From JAOUGY01 sp963825585 (GTDB lineage Bacteria; Actinomycetota; Acidimicrobiia; Spongiisociales; ZC4RG35), in NCBI GenBank assembly GCA_963825585.1, contig CAWGTX010000005.1, forward strand, positions 62,001 to 126,000: 64,000 nt of DNA. Reading direction: 5' to 3'. Under the pieces are notes generated by a model that saw nothing but the letters and a program-made list of their open reading frames with translations, ran no database searches and was not told where the DNA came from. Shown one piece after another: positions 7,481-16,846 of this stretch. Numbering within the stretch: the first letter of the stretch is position 1; every line of letters begins with the position of its first letter. The translations under genes and the position numbers were made by a program.

Positions 7481-10082
7481 CCGTCGAACGCTTCGTTCGC
7501 AGGACCCCGCTGGCGGGCGAGCCGGTGGGACGGGAATTCAGCCTCAACTGGGGAGACCAGTCGCTCGTGCGCGAGCTTCGGGTTTGGTTCGTCGAAGACG
7601 GCGAGTCGGTGGCGGCGTTCCAGGTGGTCTGGCAGACCGAAGCCGGGGGACTGTTGCGGTCCCCCATCCTCGGCCAGGTGCGGTTGGGTGACGACGGCAG
7701 TCCGGTGCAGCCCAGCGCGGTCACCGTTCTCGACGAAGACGATGTCGTCAACGGCGTGTATGGAACCCACGGTGGCGGCAGCGACCTGGTCAACTCGATC
7801 GGATTGATCACCCAGGGCGGAGGTCGTAGTCCGCTCGGCTGGTCAGCCGGCGACAACTTCCTGTGGCAGCTGTCGGACATGCCGGAGGACTACATGCCCA
7901 ACGCCCTCGTCACCGGCCTCTACGGGCGCTACGACGCAGCGGGCCTTCGCGCCATCGGGTTGCGGTGCACGGTGGATGGCGAGGGGCCTCGACTGGTGCG
8001 CTGGGGGCACCGGCGGCCGGGTGGTGCCGGTCACCGATGCCGGCAAGCCGCCTCGGGTCGACCACGCCCGGGTGCCCGCCGCCCCGGCCGAGCACCCATC
8101 GAATGCGGGGCGCCTCGACCACATCGGTGACCCGACCCCAGAGTCGGCGCGACCCAACCCGAATCACGTCCGCGTCGACGTGAAACGAATCGACCAATGG
8201 GACGACATGCTGCGTATCCACTCGGCCGACGGCAGCGTCGACGAGTTCCGATATCGCGGCCGGTCCGTGGATGCCGCGGGCGAATACTGGGTCGACCGCT
8301 ACGACGCCAACGTGAAGTTCCGCTACCGCCGCGGCGGCGGAGGTGCGGATGGTGGATACTGGGTGGAGATGCGCGACCCGCGCTCCAGCCCCGTCGCCGT
8401 CCACGTCGAACCGGATCGGGCCTGGATCGAAGTCGACGACTCCCCCCGCACCGTCTACGTCGCTCCTGTTCGCGCCACCGGTCGCAGCCGCGGACGGGCC
8501 GTCGTGGGACAACGTCTTCGGCCTCGACCATCGGGTGGACTATCTGGCGTGGGCGATGCGAGGACTGGACGTGTCCCGGCTGGCGCCATTCAATCTCCAG
8601 GAGTCACCGGGTGCACTTCAGGAGGAGGTGTTCGCGGGACCACAGCCGGGTAGCCGCGACTTCCACATCGCCACCAACGGCAAGGCGACCGTCGTTCCCA
8701 ACGGGTGGAAGTTCGTCGGTGACGTGGCGGGCAGCACAAAGGCGCGGACGGCGTCGTCATTCTCGGACGAGGAGTCGCGCCAGACGTGGGCCACGTCGCT
8801 CGGCATATCCGCAGAGGCTGATGCTCTCGGGGCCAAGGTCGCATACAAGAACAACAGCGCGGCACACGCGGCCGTGTCGAACGCGTCTTCCGGGAAGGTC
8901 GTTTCGACCATCGTCGAGTCCATGGAGTTGAGCCACACACTCGTTGTGGATCTGGCGACGGTTCAACTCGCCGACGGCTTCCGCCATGCGGTCGGCGAAC
9001 TCAAGATGTCGCCCACCGATGACCAGATCGCCGAGTTCGTCGGGCGGTTCGGCACGCACTTCGCCCGGGCGGTGACGTACGGATCCAAGACCTGGGAACA
9101 ACGACACGAGACCCAGGAGAGCGTGGCCGACGGGGCTACCACCGGCTCCAGTCAGAGCCAGTCGGTGGAAGCCGGGTACCACGGTGAGGTGGGTGGAGCG
9201 TCGGGATCGGTGTCGTGGGGATCGGAGGGTGAGGCGTCAGGCTCGACGAAGAAGGGGACAGGGCTCGATGTCAGTTCGAGTGGTTCGGTGGGCAGCGCCG
9301 GTGAACCAGTGCCGATCATGCTCGAAGTCGAAGAGCTCACGCACCTCCTGAGCCCGGTGTTCTTCGACGATCCGTTCGTACATGTCGATCTTCGTCGTGC
9401 TGTGGAGCGGTACCTTCGAGAGGACTTCGCCGCGAACGTCGCCTTCGACTACGACGACCACGGGCTGGACGGCTTGATGTTCGAGGTCTCCCAAGGTCCG
9501 GGGTACGGCCCGATCGGGCGAGAGGGGCAGGCGGTTCGTTCCGAGGACGAGCTCGGGACCTTCTGGTGGATTCGCGGCGGGATGCGACATCGGTTCGGTG
9601 CGGGCGAACTCTGGTTGTTCGAGTTCGCGGGTGGCGGGAGCGGGCCTCCGATCGCGAGGGTGGAGCTCGAGAACTTCCCCGACAGTGGCGAGACCGTCAG
9701 CCTCGAGGGCAAGGTGCTTGCCTCCGAGGAGGATCCGTCGAGGGTTTGGTGGGTCGGGGCGGGAGAGCTTCACGTCGTCCCCAGCGACGTCGTCATCGAT
9801 GTGCTGGGTGGGAGGCAGATGGTGACGGTTGTGGCGGCGGAGGCGCTGGACCGTTTCCAGAAGGCCTCGGCCCCCACGTCGATCCAGGGCAAGATGATTC
9901 GTCTCGCCGACGAAGAGCTCGCTCCGGGAGCGGCTCCTGTTGTGTGGGTGATCCACGGACGTCAGAGGCACCGAATCGCCGACAGCTTGGGCGTCCGCAA
10001 GCGAGGTGGGTGGCAACAGGTTGCCCTCGTCACCAAGCCGGTGTTCGACCGATACCCCGACAGCGGCACGCCGGCCCTGTGA
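7477..10082 (+). CDS. Jacalin-like/MACPF-domain protein (two frameshifts)
   Basis: One gene spread over three frames. The first part (7477 to about 8000) ends with a jacalin-lectin-like beta-prism segment (NALVTGLYGRYDAAGLRAIG). One extra base near 7985-8010 moves the reading to a second frame with a Trp/Tyr-rich beta domain. A further extra base near 8465-8480 leads to the third frame, which runs to 10082. That part carries the MACPF signature FVGRFGTHFARAVTYGS at about 9035-9085, flanked by Ser/Gly-rich segments like membrane-insertion hairpins. The end has three related modules around VWWVGAGELH and VWVIHGRQRHR. MACPF proteins form pores or bind membranes. No signal peptide is visible. The shifts may be sequencing errors. 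Confidence 0.7.
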
Positions 10083-10100
10083 GGACTGCACGACCAGACG

Positions 10101-10199
10101 CTACGGCCCGACCATGCCTTCGAACGGATTCACGAGTTCGACTCCGCGGATGATCTGGCCCGGGTCCACGCGCTCGGAGAGACTCGAGTGCTTGCGCAT
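10101..10199 (-). pseudogene. C-terminal remnant of a PIN-domain (VapC-type) toxin
   Basis: The last 25 or so codons read LSERVDPGQIIRGVELVNPF plus a short tail. This is the characteristic end of PIN-domain ribonuclease toxins, whose families often finish with a SED-x4-GQ-x-I-x-GV-x-I-x-NPF pattern. The acidic catalytic N-terminal part is absent; the sequence between here and the antitoxin gene gives no PIN motif in any frame. It lies just downstream of the ribbon-helix-helix gene on the same strand, the normal place for the toxin. Confidence 0.5.
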
Positions 10200-10276
10200 G
10201 GCGGAGGCTCCGGCCAGGCGCGTGGAGCAGGGAGCCGGGAGCCGCCGACGGTGAAGTCGGCGTTGACATTGTGCGG

Positions 10277-10600
10277 TCACGGTTCTCCGCTGTCTGGCTC
10301 CTCGCGGTTGGCGCCTCGCTCGTTCCAGGAGACGGACTGCTCTTCGCCTCGTTGCCACCTGCCCGTCCGTTCGATGTAGATGTCTTCCCTGGCCAGCCTT
10401 CCACCAGTGCCACGAGAACCCGCATCAGGGTGCTCGGCTAGGTCGACGAAGGCGGTCATGGCGGCTACGCGTTGGCCCGCACCTGCGTAGTTCTCGAGGA
10501 ACTGACGTACCACGGCGTCCAGCGAGGTTCGCTCCTCGAGCGCACGGACCTGGGCCCGCCGCAGTACCGATGCATCGATCGTCAGGCTGAGATTCGCCAT
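10277..10600 (-). CDS. Ribbon-helix-helix antitoxin-like protein
   Basis: A 107-residue protein. Its first 40 residues (MANLSLTIDASVLRRAQVRA onward, with TSLDAVVRQFLENY) fit a CopG/Arc-like ribbon-helix-helix DNA-binding fold, as in VapB-type antitoxins. The C-terminal 60 residues are charged and probably disordered until they bind a toxin. The expected partner downstream survives only as a short PIN-toxin tail, so this looks like an orphan antitoxin. It starts 38 bases after the membrane protein of the TIR-WD40 operon and may be read from that transcript. Confidence 0.68.
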   Translation of the reverse strand: MANLSLTIDASVLRRAQVRALEERTSLDAVVRQFLENYAGAGQRVAAMTAFVDLAEHPDAGSRGTGGRLAREDIYIERTGRWQRGEEQSVSWNERGANREEPDSGEP

Positions 10601-10638
10601 GCGATCAGTGTAAGGAACAGCTCTTGTGCCGGGTGCAT

Positions 10639-12195
10639 TCAGCGGCTTGCGGTCCCGAGCGTCAACAGGGCTTCCACGATCGCGTCGGGTCCGTCGTCGG
10701 GGCCGAGCTGGTGGCGTCCGGGCGGGGAGGATTCGGATGCGGTGACGATGTTGTCGACGAGCCCGGTGGCGGTGTGCTCGTCGACCACCAGCAGGGTTCG
10801 GGCGAATGCGTGCTCCTGCCCCAGCAGCTCCAGTTCGTGCGTGACGCCGAGACGTTGCGGACCGAAGCCGCGCAGATCCATGAGCACCAGATCGCTCTCG
10901 CCGAGGAGTGATTGCACCGTTGCCTGCCAGGTGGAGTCGAAGCAGAAGAACTCCTCCACCCGGTACCTCCCGTCGGGGTCGGGAACCGGCTCGAGACCCG
11001 ATAGGCGTTCCTCGAGAGTGGCGCCATTGTCGATGAACAGCCGGCGCAGGTGTCCACTGGTGAAGGCGAGGAACTCGTCGGGTTCGATGCCGGCAGCGGC
11101 CAGATCGGGTGCCCCGATGAGCCGCACCGGCCCGATGTGCCGCCAGCGGGCGGCGACGGCGTCGAGCAACCCAGCTGTGCCCGTGCCCTTGTCGAACACC
11201 CGCAACAGCAACAGCCGCGTCACCGTCCCACTGCGATGCACGAACGAGTGGTACACCCACAGGGTGCCGACGGCCAGGACTCCGAACAGTCCGAGTCCGA
11301 TGGCGAGTGCACCCAACTCTCCGCCGGTCGCCGCCGACACGTAGTCCAGGCAGAACACGAAACACATCGACCCGAGCAGCAGCATGTGATCGGAGAAGCC
11401 GTGCCGGGCGTACCACCGACCCAGGCGCATCAGCACCCACCAGCCTGCGGCCGCCGTCACCACGAACCCGATGAGCGGCACGAGCAGGAAGATGGCCACG
11501 GCATCCTCGATGCCCGCCAGTGCGCCCAGGTCTACCGCCAGTCTGGTCGCAGCATCCGACTCGAGGGTTCCGAGCAGCGCCTGGGAGCCGGTGACGGCGA
11601 GCAGCATCACCCCCAGCACGAGCACACCCACCGCCCGGAATGCCCGACTGAAGAAGGCGGCCACCACCGCCGTCGGGAGCCCGTTGAAGAACACCCACCC
11701 CAACAGGGCGTTGCCGACTCCCGAGCGGCCGGCGAGCGACACGACGATGGTGGTAGCGAAGTACACCGCAACCGCGGTGATCGTCCAGCGCCGATCCCCA
11801 TCGGTCGACACCCACACACCCGGAACGGCCGGCCAGCTGAACATCAGCACCAGGAACAGCGTCCGGAACGGGAGGACGGGGACGTCGTTCCACAGGTAGA
11901 AGAGCGCGGTGTAGGCGATACCCACGAACAGCCCGGCTCCCACCGTGATGGCCACGTGAACGCGTTTCCGCTGGGCGAGAAGGGCGGCCGCCCGGGAGCC
12001 CGTCGGCGTCCGGGTCGCCTCGTCGGGGTGTGCACTCACGGCGGCGGGGACCTCGGAGCCGGTCGCCATCATCAGGCTCGCCACGGATCGGCGGTATCGG
12101 CGCAGCAGCAGACTCGTCACCGGGAGGGCGAGCACAGCTGCCACCAACAACAGGAACGGGGCCAGTACCCCCAACTCCTCGAGGTCGGTCAGCAC
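10639..12195 (-). CDS. Polytopic membrane protein partnered with TIR-WD40
   Basis: A 518-residue protein. About eight to ten hydrophobic helices fill residues 8-340. A soluble C-terminal domain (about 350-518) contains FFCFDSTWQATVQSLLGES, VLMDLRGFGPQ and RTLLVVDEHT, alternating strands and helices that resemble a Rossmann-like or TIR-like fold without a motif I can name. The GTG start at 12195 overlaps the TGA of the TIR-WD40 gene, so the two are translationally coupled. I infer that it is the membrane arm of the TIR-WD40 system: it may receive the signal or be the effector that damages the membrane. Confidence 0.68.
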   Translation of the reverse strand: MLTDLEELGVLAPFLLLVAAVLALPVTSLLLRRYRRSVASLMMATGSEVPAAVSAHPDEATRTPTGSRAAALLAQRKRVHVAITVGAGLFVGIAYTALFYLWNDVPVLPFRTLFLVLMFSWPAVPGVWVSTDGDRRWTITAVAVYFATTIVVSLAGRSGVGNALLGWVFFNGLPTAVVAAFFSRAFRAVGVLVLGVMLLAVTGSQALLGTLESDAATRLAVDLGALAGIEDAVAIFLLVPLIGFVVTAAAGWWVLMRLGRWYARHGFSDHMLLLGSMCFVFCLDYVSAATGGELGALAIGLGLFGVLAVGTLWVYHSFVHRSGTVTRLLLLRVFDKGTGTAGLLDAVAARWRHIGPVRLIGAPDLAAAGIEPDEFLAFTSGHLRRLFIDNGATLEERLSGLEPVPDPDGRYRVEEFFCFDSTWQATVQSLLGESDLVLMDLRGFGPQRLGVTHELELLGQEHAFARTLLVVDEHTATGLVDNIVTASESSPPGRHQLGPDDGPDAIVEALLTLGTASR

Positions 12196-14750
12196 GGGTC
12201 GCCCATTTCGGTCTCGCCCAGGTACTGGGCGATCTCCTCGGATGTGAGCGTGCGGGGGCCGGCCAGCCGGCAGGCCGCCTCCACCAGATCGTCGACGCCC
12301 ACCCTCCAGCGCCACACCCCGGGCCCGGCCGCCAGCAGTGCCGTGTCGCTCTCCCACGCCACCGCTTCGATGCGGGCCGATCCGGGGTGGGCGATGGGGC
12401 TTCCCAGCATGGCGTTGGCGGCCAGGTCCCAGATGATCGTCCGATCGTCCTCGCCCACCGACACCAGTCGGGACCCGTCGGGACTGAAGGCGAGGTCGAG
12501 AACCCGGTCGGTGTGACCGACCAGGGTGTGGACTGGATCACCGGTGACCCGATCCCACACATACACCAACCGGTCGTCCCCTCCCGATGCGACCATGGCG
12601 GCGTCGGGGCTGACGGCGAGGGCGTCGACGGTTCCGTGATGCCCGTCGAATGCCACCTCCGCCGTCCCGGGGCCGAGTCGGATCACCTCGCCGTCGGCGG
12701 TGGCGGCGAACGCCTCGCCCTCCACCGCCAGCAACGCCCGGGCGACCACCTCCCAACGATCGTCGGCGGAGTACACCGCTTCGGCGTCGGCCCACACCGC
12801 TCCGTCGACCAGGCGGATCGGGACGTCCAATGAACCCTGGATCCGGTCCCAGGTGCCGGCCACCTTCCGCCACACCCCGCCGGTTGCGTCACCGAGGACG
12901 GCGCCGTCGCGGCTGACGGCGGTGAGCGTTGCTTCGGGAAGCTCACCCGTCGAAACCGCCTCGGCTCCCACCGCCACGAACCCGTCGTCGGTCACCGCCA
13001 GGTCGGCGATGCCGATGGTGGAGTCGATTCGGGTGGCGAGTGGCGAGCGTCCCGTGAGGTCCCAGCCTTGGGCACGTCCGGACCGATCGATGCTCACCAA
13101 CCCACCCGCTGCCCATTGGGCGACGGCGAGGATGGGGGCCGCCTGGGCGTTGGCCCCGACGTCGGTGAGTTCGAGTCCGAGGCGCATGGTCTCCGGGTTC
13201 CACAGCCGGATCCAGCCGTCCACTCCGGCGGTCGCCAGCCCGTCGGACGTGAACGTGACGGCGCTGACGGCACCACGGTGGGCCGCCACCGGCTCGCCAC
13301 CGAGGAGGGTGACTGTGCCGTTGTCGAATCCCACCGCCAGTTGGTCGCCCGGCCCGAACCCGAGGGCCGACACCCCCGCCCCCGGAAAGGCGGCGTCGTC
13401 CAACGGGGTGCGGGCGGCGTCGACGACGCCAACTTCGCCGCGTTGGCTACCCCAGGCAACCGAGCCGGATGGCGAACGCGCCAGCACCGACACCCGGGCC
13501 TCGGTGGTGGCCAGGGTGTCCATGGCGCAGTCCGGTTCCAGCGCCACCACCGCACTGCCGCTGCCATCCTGAACCGAGATGACCGCTCCCCACGGGGCCG
13601 ATCCCACAGCCAACACCCGTCCGGCTTCGGGTCGGCACCGCTCGCCGCCCGGGAGTGTCACGGAGTCGGAGGTGGCGGTGACCAGCCCTTCGGGTCCGCT
13701 CGCCACCGAGCCGACGCCACCGGCGAGTGCCACCACCTGGCCGGTCTCCGACCACGACGATGCGTCTCCCTGGCTGTCGACCAGCACCAGCGAGCGGTCG
13801 TCGGCCGGGAACACGGCGTCGACCACCCCGTTCTCCTCGACGATCGTGGTGGCCCGGAGACCGGGTCCATCCGTGAGGCCGCGCATCAGCGCCGAGACGG
13901 TGGGCATCCCCGGCTCGTGGGCGTGTGCTGTCAGCGCCAGCCTGAGTCCGAGGTCGAGTTGAGTGTCGTAGAGGGCGGTGGCGTCGGCGGCGATGCGCTG
14001 GGCTTCGGCGCCGGTCCGTGCCTCCACCGCGGCCGCCCGCTGCACGGTGGCGATCGCCGCCAAACCGACGATGGCGGTGGCGGCCAGTGCCGCCGCCCAG
14101 CTCAGGTTGCGGACCCGGCGCCTGTTCTCTTCGCAGGCGTTGAGAAAGCTGCGCTGGGCCAACGTCACCGTTGGTGCTCGGCCCCCGGCGGCCGCCACCA
14201 GACCAAGCACGGCGCGCAGGTCGTTCCCCCGCAGCAGCAGGCTGCGGTCCTCGGGTGTCTCGGCCCATCGCAGCGCCGACTGGAGCAGCCGGGTGTGTTC
14301 GTCGAGCCATTCGAGGTCTGTCTCGACGGCCACCACCACTTCGTCGACCACCGCCCCCAGCTCGGCATCGGTGGCCATGATCAGATCGAGATCGGGCACC
14401 GGATCGGGAAGACGTTCGATGGGGATGGGTTCGGCCAGCACCGGTATGAGGCGTTTGCCCAGCCCGACCGCCTCCACGAGCTCCCGGTCGCAGTTGGGTG
14501 AGGCGATGAAGCGCTCCGAGAGGATCAGCACCACCGCCCGGGCGCCCTCGATGCCCACGCTGATGCGGGCCCGCCAGTCGGAGGCGGGGGTGATGGACTC
14601 CTGGTCGATCCACACCCGGTATCCCCGCGCTTCGAGTGCGTCGGTGAGGGCGTTGGCCAGCTCCGAGGTGGTGCGGCTGTAGGAGATGAACAGCCACGAC
14701 TCTCCCTCCTCGGGGAGGACGTGGGTGGCCGGTGCGGGCTCCGAGATCAC
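12189..14750 (-). CDS. TIR-TM-WD40 repeat protein
   Basis: About 853 residues, starting at a GTG. Residues about 17-150 form a TIR domain: WLFISYSRT, then YRVWIDQESI, and SPNCDREL where the Glu fits the catalytic position of NAD-cleaving TIRs. A linker leads to one membrane helix (about residues 242-262). The rest is a beta-propeller. Its last repeats are textbook WD40 (GHHGTVDALAVSPDAAMVAS and GHTDRVLDLAFSPDGSRLVS, each ending in WD), and the earlier blades are more diverged. Propellers usually sense a ligand or protein. The propeller appears to be on the opposite membrane face from the TIR, suggesting transmembrane sensing. It lies 16 bases after the lipoprotein gene and overlaps the polytopic membrane gene. 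Confidence 0.85.
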   Translation of the reverse strand: MISEPAPATHVLPEEGESWLFISYSRTTSELANALTDALEARGYRVWIDQESITPASDWRARISVGIEGARAVVLILSERFIASPNCDRELVEAVGLGKRLIPVLAEPIPIERLPDPVPDLDLIMATDAELGAVVDEVVVAVETDLEWLDEHTRLLQSALRWAETPEDRSLLLRGNDLRAVLGLVAAAGGRAPTVTLAQRSFLNACEENRRRVRNLSWAAALAATAIVGLAAIATVQRAAAVEARTGAEAQRIAADATALYDTQLDLGLRLALTAHAHEPGMPTVSALMRGLTDGPGLRATTIVEENGVVDAVFPADDRSLVLVDSQGDASSWSETGQVVALAGGVGSVASGPEGLVTATSDSVTLPGGERCRPEAGRVLAVGSAPWGAVISVQDGSGSAVVALEPDCAMDTLATTEARVSVLARSPSGSVAWGSQRGEVGVVDAARTPLDDAAFPGAGVSALGFGPGDQLAVGFDNGTVTLLGGEPVAAHRGAVSAVTFTSDGLATAGVDGWIRLWNPETMRLGLELTDVGANAQAAPILAVAQWAAGGLVSIDRSGRAQGWDLTGRSPLATRIDSTIGIADLAVTDDGFVAVGAEAVSTGELPEATLTAVSRDGAVLGDATGGVWRKVAGTWDRIQGSLDVPIRLVDGAVWADAEAVYSADDRWEVVARALLAVEGEAFAATADGEVIRLGPGTAEVAFDGHHGTVDALAVSPDAAMVASGGDDRLVYVWDRVTGDPVHTLVGHTDRVLDLAFSPDGSRLVSVGEDDRTIIWDLAANAMLGSPIAHPGSARIEAVAWESDTALLAAGPGVWRWRVGVDDLVEAACRLAGPRTLTSEEIAQYLGETEMGDPC

Positions 14751-14766
14751 CGCCCGCCCATTCCAC

Positions 14767-15585
14767 TCACGGCTCCACCTCGAAGGACGTCTCGAGTCGC
14801 CCACCGCCGCCGGCGTGGTCGAGCGGTTCGGCCTGCACGGTGATGCTGCAGGTACCGGCGTCGGCGCCGAAGCTGATCGGGAACCGGTACTCGGTGGTGC
14901 CGGGTGCCGACGGGTCCGGTGAGGCGGTCCCGAAGTCGAACCCACCGCCACTGCAGAACCACTCGTATGAGATCCCGTAGGCGGATCCCGAGTCCTCGAA
15001 CACGGTCACCTCGATGGTCCCGCCGGTGTCGGCGTGGCTCACCGTCCCGATCGGGTCGATCGCCAGAACCCAGTTGGCGAACCCGATCTCGACCACCGCC
15101 ACCACCGGTTCGGCGCCGGTGGCCGACGCCTCCACGGCACAGCGGGCGGGGGCGGGCGGAGCGTCGGGTTCGGTGAGGAACAACAGGTCGGTCCCGTCGA
15201 TGACGCAGTCCTCCTGGCCCACCGAGTCGGGATGACCGTCCACGAGCCGGTACGAGATCTCCACGTCGGGCTGGGCGTCGGCCCACAGCGGCACCCTCAG
15301 TTCTCGCACGAAGGTGAGCGTACGGGGCTCGAAGGAGATCACGGGCGTTTCGGCCGGACCACTCGTGGTGATGGTGGTTGCGACCGTCTCCACCGTCGAT
15401 TCACCGGTGGTCTCCGCGGTGGTGGTGGACTCGGGTTCGGGCACCGTGGTGGACCCGGCGGCGGAGTTGGAGGAACCGGTGGGGGCGAGGGTGGCGTTGG
15501 TGGTCTCGGCGCCGGAGGTGTCACCGGCCTCCCCGCCACCGCATGCCGCTGCCACCAGACAGATGATCGCCAACAGTGCTCGCAT
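14767..15585 (-). CDS. Secreted lipoprotein with Thr-rich linker
   Basis: A 272-residue protein. The ATG at 15585 has a GAGGAGCGG ribosome site. The N-terminal signal MRALLAIICLVAAACGGG carries a lipobox whose Cys would be lipidated. A Thr/Ser/Glu-rich linker covers about residues 20-80, followed by a beta-rich domain with several Cys that may form disulfides (QEDCVIDG, ARCAVEA, WFCSGGG, GTCSITV), like Ig-type extracellular domains. It is first in the operon with the TIR-WD40 and polytopic membrane genes, so it could be their outward-facing binding partner. Confidence 0.78.
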   Translation of the reverse strand: MRALLAIICLVAAACGGGEAGDTSGAETTNATLAPTGSSNSAAGSTTVPEPESTTTAETTGESTVETVATTITTSGPAETPVISFEPRTLTFVRELRVPLWADAQPDVEISYRLVDGHPDSVGQEDCVIDGTDLLFLTEPDAPPAPARCAVEASATGAEPVVAVVEIGFANWVLAIDPIGTVSHADTGGTIEVTVFEDSGSAYGISYEWFCSGGGFDFGTASPDPSAPGTTEYRFPISFGADAGTCSITVQAEPLDHAGGGGRLETSFEVEP

Positions 15586-15743
15586 GATGCCGCTCCTCGC
15601 TTCGACGATGAGAGAGCGCTCGGCGTCGGTGGATACCGCGTGGTGGTCCCAAGGGGCGGAGTCGCCGGTCGGGACCGCCGTCACCTGGAGAGCGTACGCC
15701 GCTCGGATGTGCGATGTCGCGAGAAGCGGGGACGGGAGGCCAG

Positions 15744-15830
15744 GAGCTACGAGCTACGAGCTTCGAGCTTCGAGCCTGACCTGTTGACCTGTTGACCTGT
15801 TGACCTGTTGACCTGTTGACCTGTTGACCT
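15744..15830. repeat. Two adjoining simple-sequence repeats (7-bp and 8-bp units)
   Basis: From 15744 to about 15775 the unit GAGCTAC/GAGCTTC repeats about 4.5 times with a 7-base period. From 15777 to 15830 the unit TGACCTGT repeats 6.75 times with an 8-base period. Both lie in the divergent promoter region between the lipoprotein operon (start 15585) and the hydrolase-protease operon (start 15915). Copy-number change would alter promoter spacing. Confidence 0.85.
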
Positions 15831-15914
15831 CTCTTCCTGTCGACCCCCTCTTCCACCTTCTCCAAGGGGTAGCCTCGACCCAAGTCGGTTTCCCGATATC
15901 CGAGGAGTTGTCAG

Positions 15915-16835
15915 ATGGCGCACGTGACGTTCGTGCACGGGATCTCGAACATGCGGTCCCCTGACCTGGTGTTGGAGGCGTGGAAGCGTGCCCTGGCCAG
16001 GAACGACGGTATCGACCTGGGGGCGGAGGGCGTGACGTCGTCGCTCATCTACTGGGCCGACGTCATGTATCCAGAGCCGCGGGCCGATGACGACATCAAC
16101 GAGAGTGCCGACGACGGTGTCGCCGAAGCGGACCTCGACGACGTCGACCTCTCGTTCGTCGATCAAGCCGACGGCGACGAGCGGGCCTGGCTGCAGGCGG
16201 TCAGCGACAAGTACCAGTTGGATGCCGCCGAGGACGAGGCACCCCCACCGGGCGAGCCCGACTCTCCTGTGTTGGAACGCATCCCCCTGCCATGGTTCCT
16301 CAAGAAGCGGATCATGGCGATCTTCCTGCGCGACGTTCACCACTACCTGTTCGACGTCGACCACCAGCCGAGGCCTGGCACCCACTACAAGGTTCAGACC
16401 GAGATCCGTCGGAGGTTCCAGGAGTCACTCGCCGAGGCCGCCGCTGCGGGGCCGCCGCACATCGTGGTGGCACACAGCATGGGCACGGTGATCTCCTACG
16501 ACAACCTCAAGCGGGTTCCCGACTGCCTCCCCGTCGATGGGTTGATCACGCTGGGAAGCCCGCTCGGGCTGGACGAGATCCAGGACAAGCTGCGCCCCGA
16601 GTGGAGCCGCGACACCGGTTTCCCCGACAAGGTGACCAGGTGGGTGAACATCTACGACCGCTTCGATCCGGTGGTCGGCCTCGATGCTCGCTTCGGCAAC
16701 GACTACCGCAAGAACAGGGAGAACGCCGTGGTCGACATCAACGAGCAGAACTGGGGCAAGTTCCGTCACGCGGTCACCAAATACCTGGCTGGCCCGCGCA
16801 TGCGGGAAGAGCTCGGTTCCATGCTCGAGCTGTAG
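15915..16835 (+). CDS. Alpha/beta hydrolase (lipase-like) paired with a protease
   Basis: A 306-residue hydrolase. Its N-terminus (HVTFVHGISN) is a strand plus HG oxyanion loop, and the nucleophile elbow is VAHSMGT with Ser188. A later LITLGSPLG segment resembles lipase/PGAP1-like enzymes, and an acidic insert covers residues 55-115. A C-terminal His is plausible in the FRHAVT segment. It ends 11 bases before the TRAFs-binding/protease gene, so the two form an operon. Esterase or lipase domains coupled to trypsin-like proteases recur in bacterial conflict systems, and I infer the same here: the hydrolase is the likely toxic effector, released or activated by the protease. Confidence 0.78.
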   Translation: MAHVTFVHGISNMRSPDLVLEAWKRALARNDGIDLGAEGVTSSLIYWADVMYPEPRADDDINESADDGVAEADLDDVDLSFVDQADGDERAWLQAVSDKYQLDAAEDEAPPPGEPDSPVLERIPLPWFLKKRIMAIFLRDVHHYLFDVDHQPRPGTHYKVQTEIRRRFQESLAEAAAAGPPHIVVAHSMGTVISYDNLKRVPDCLPVDGLITLGSPLGLDEIQDKLRPEWSRDTGFPDKVTRWVNIYDRFDPVVGLDARFGNDYRKNRENAVVDINEQNWGKFRHAVTKYLAGPRMREELGSMLEL

Positions 16836-16846
16836 GAGGAAGAACC

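Noticed and set aside
15777..15830. Possible CRISPR-like array
   Set aside because: The units are 8 bases with no spacers, so this is a simple tandem repeat.
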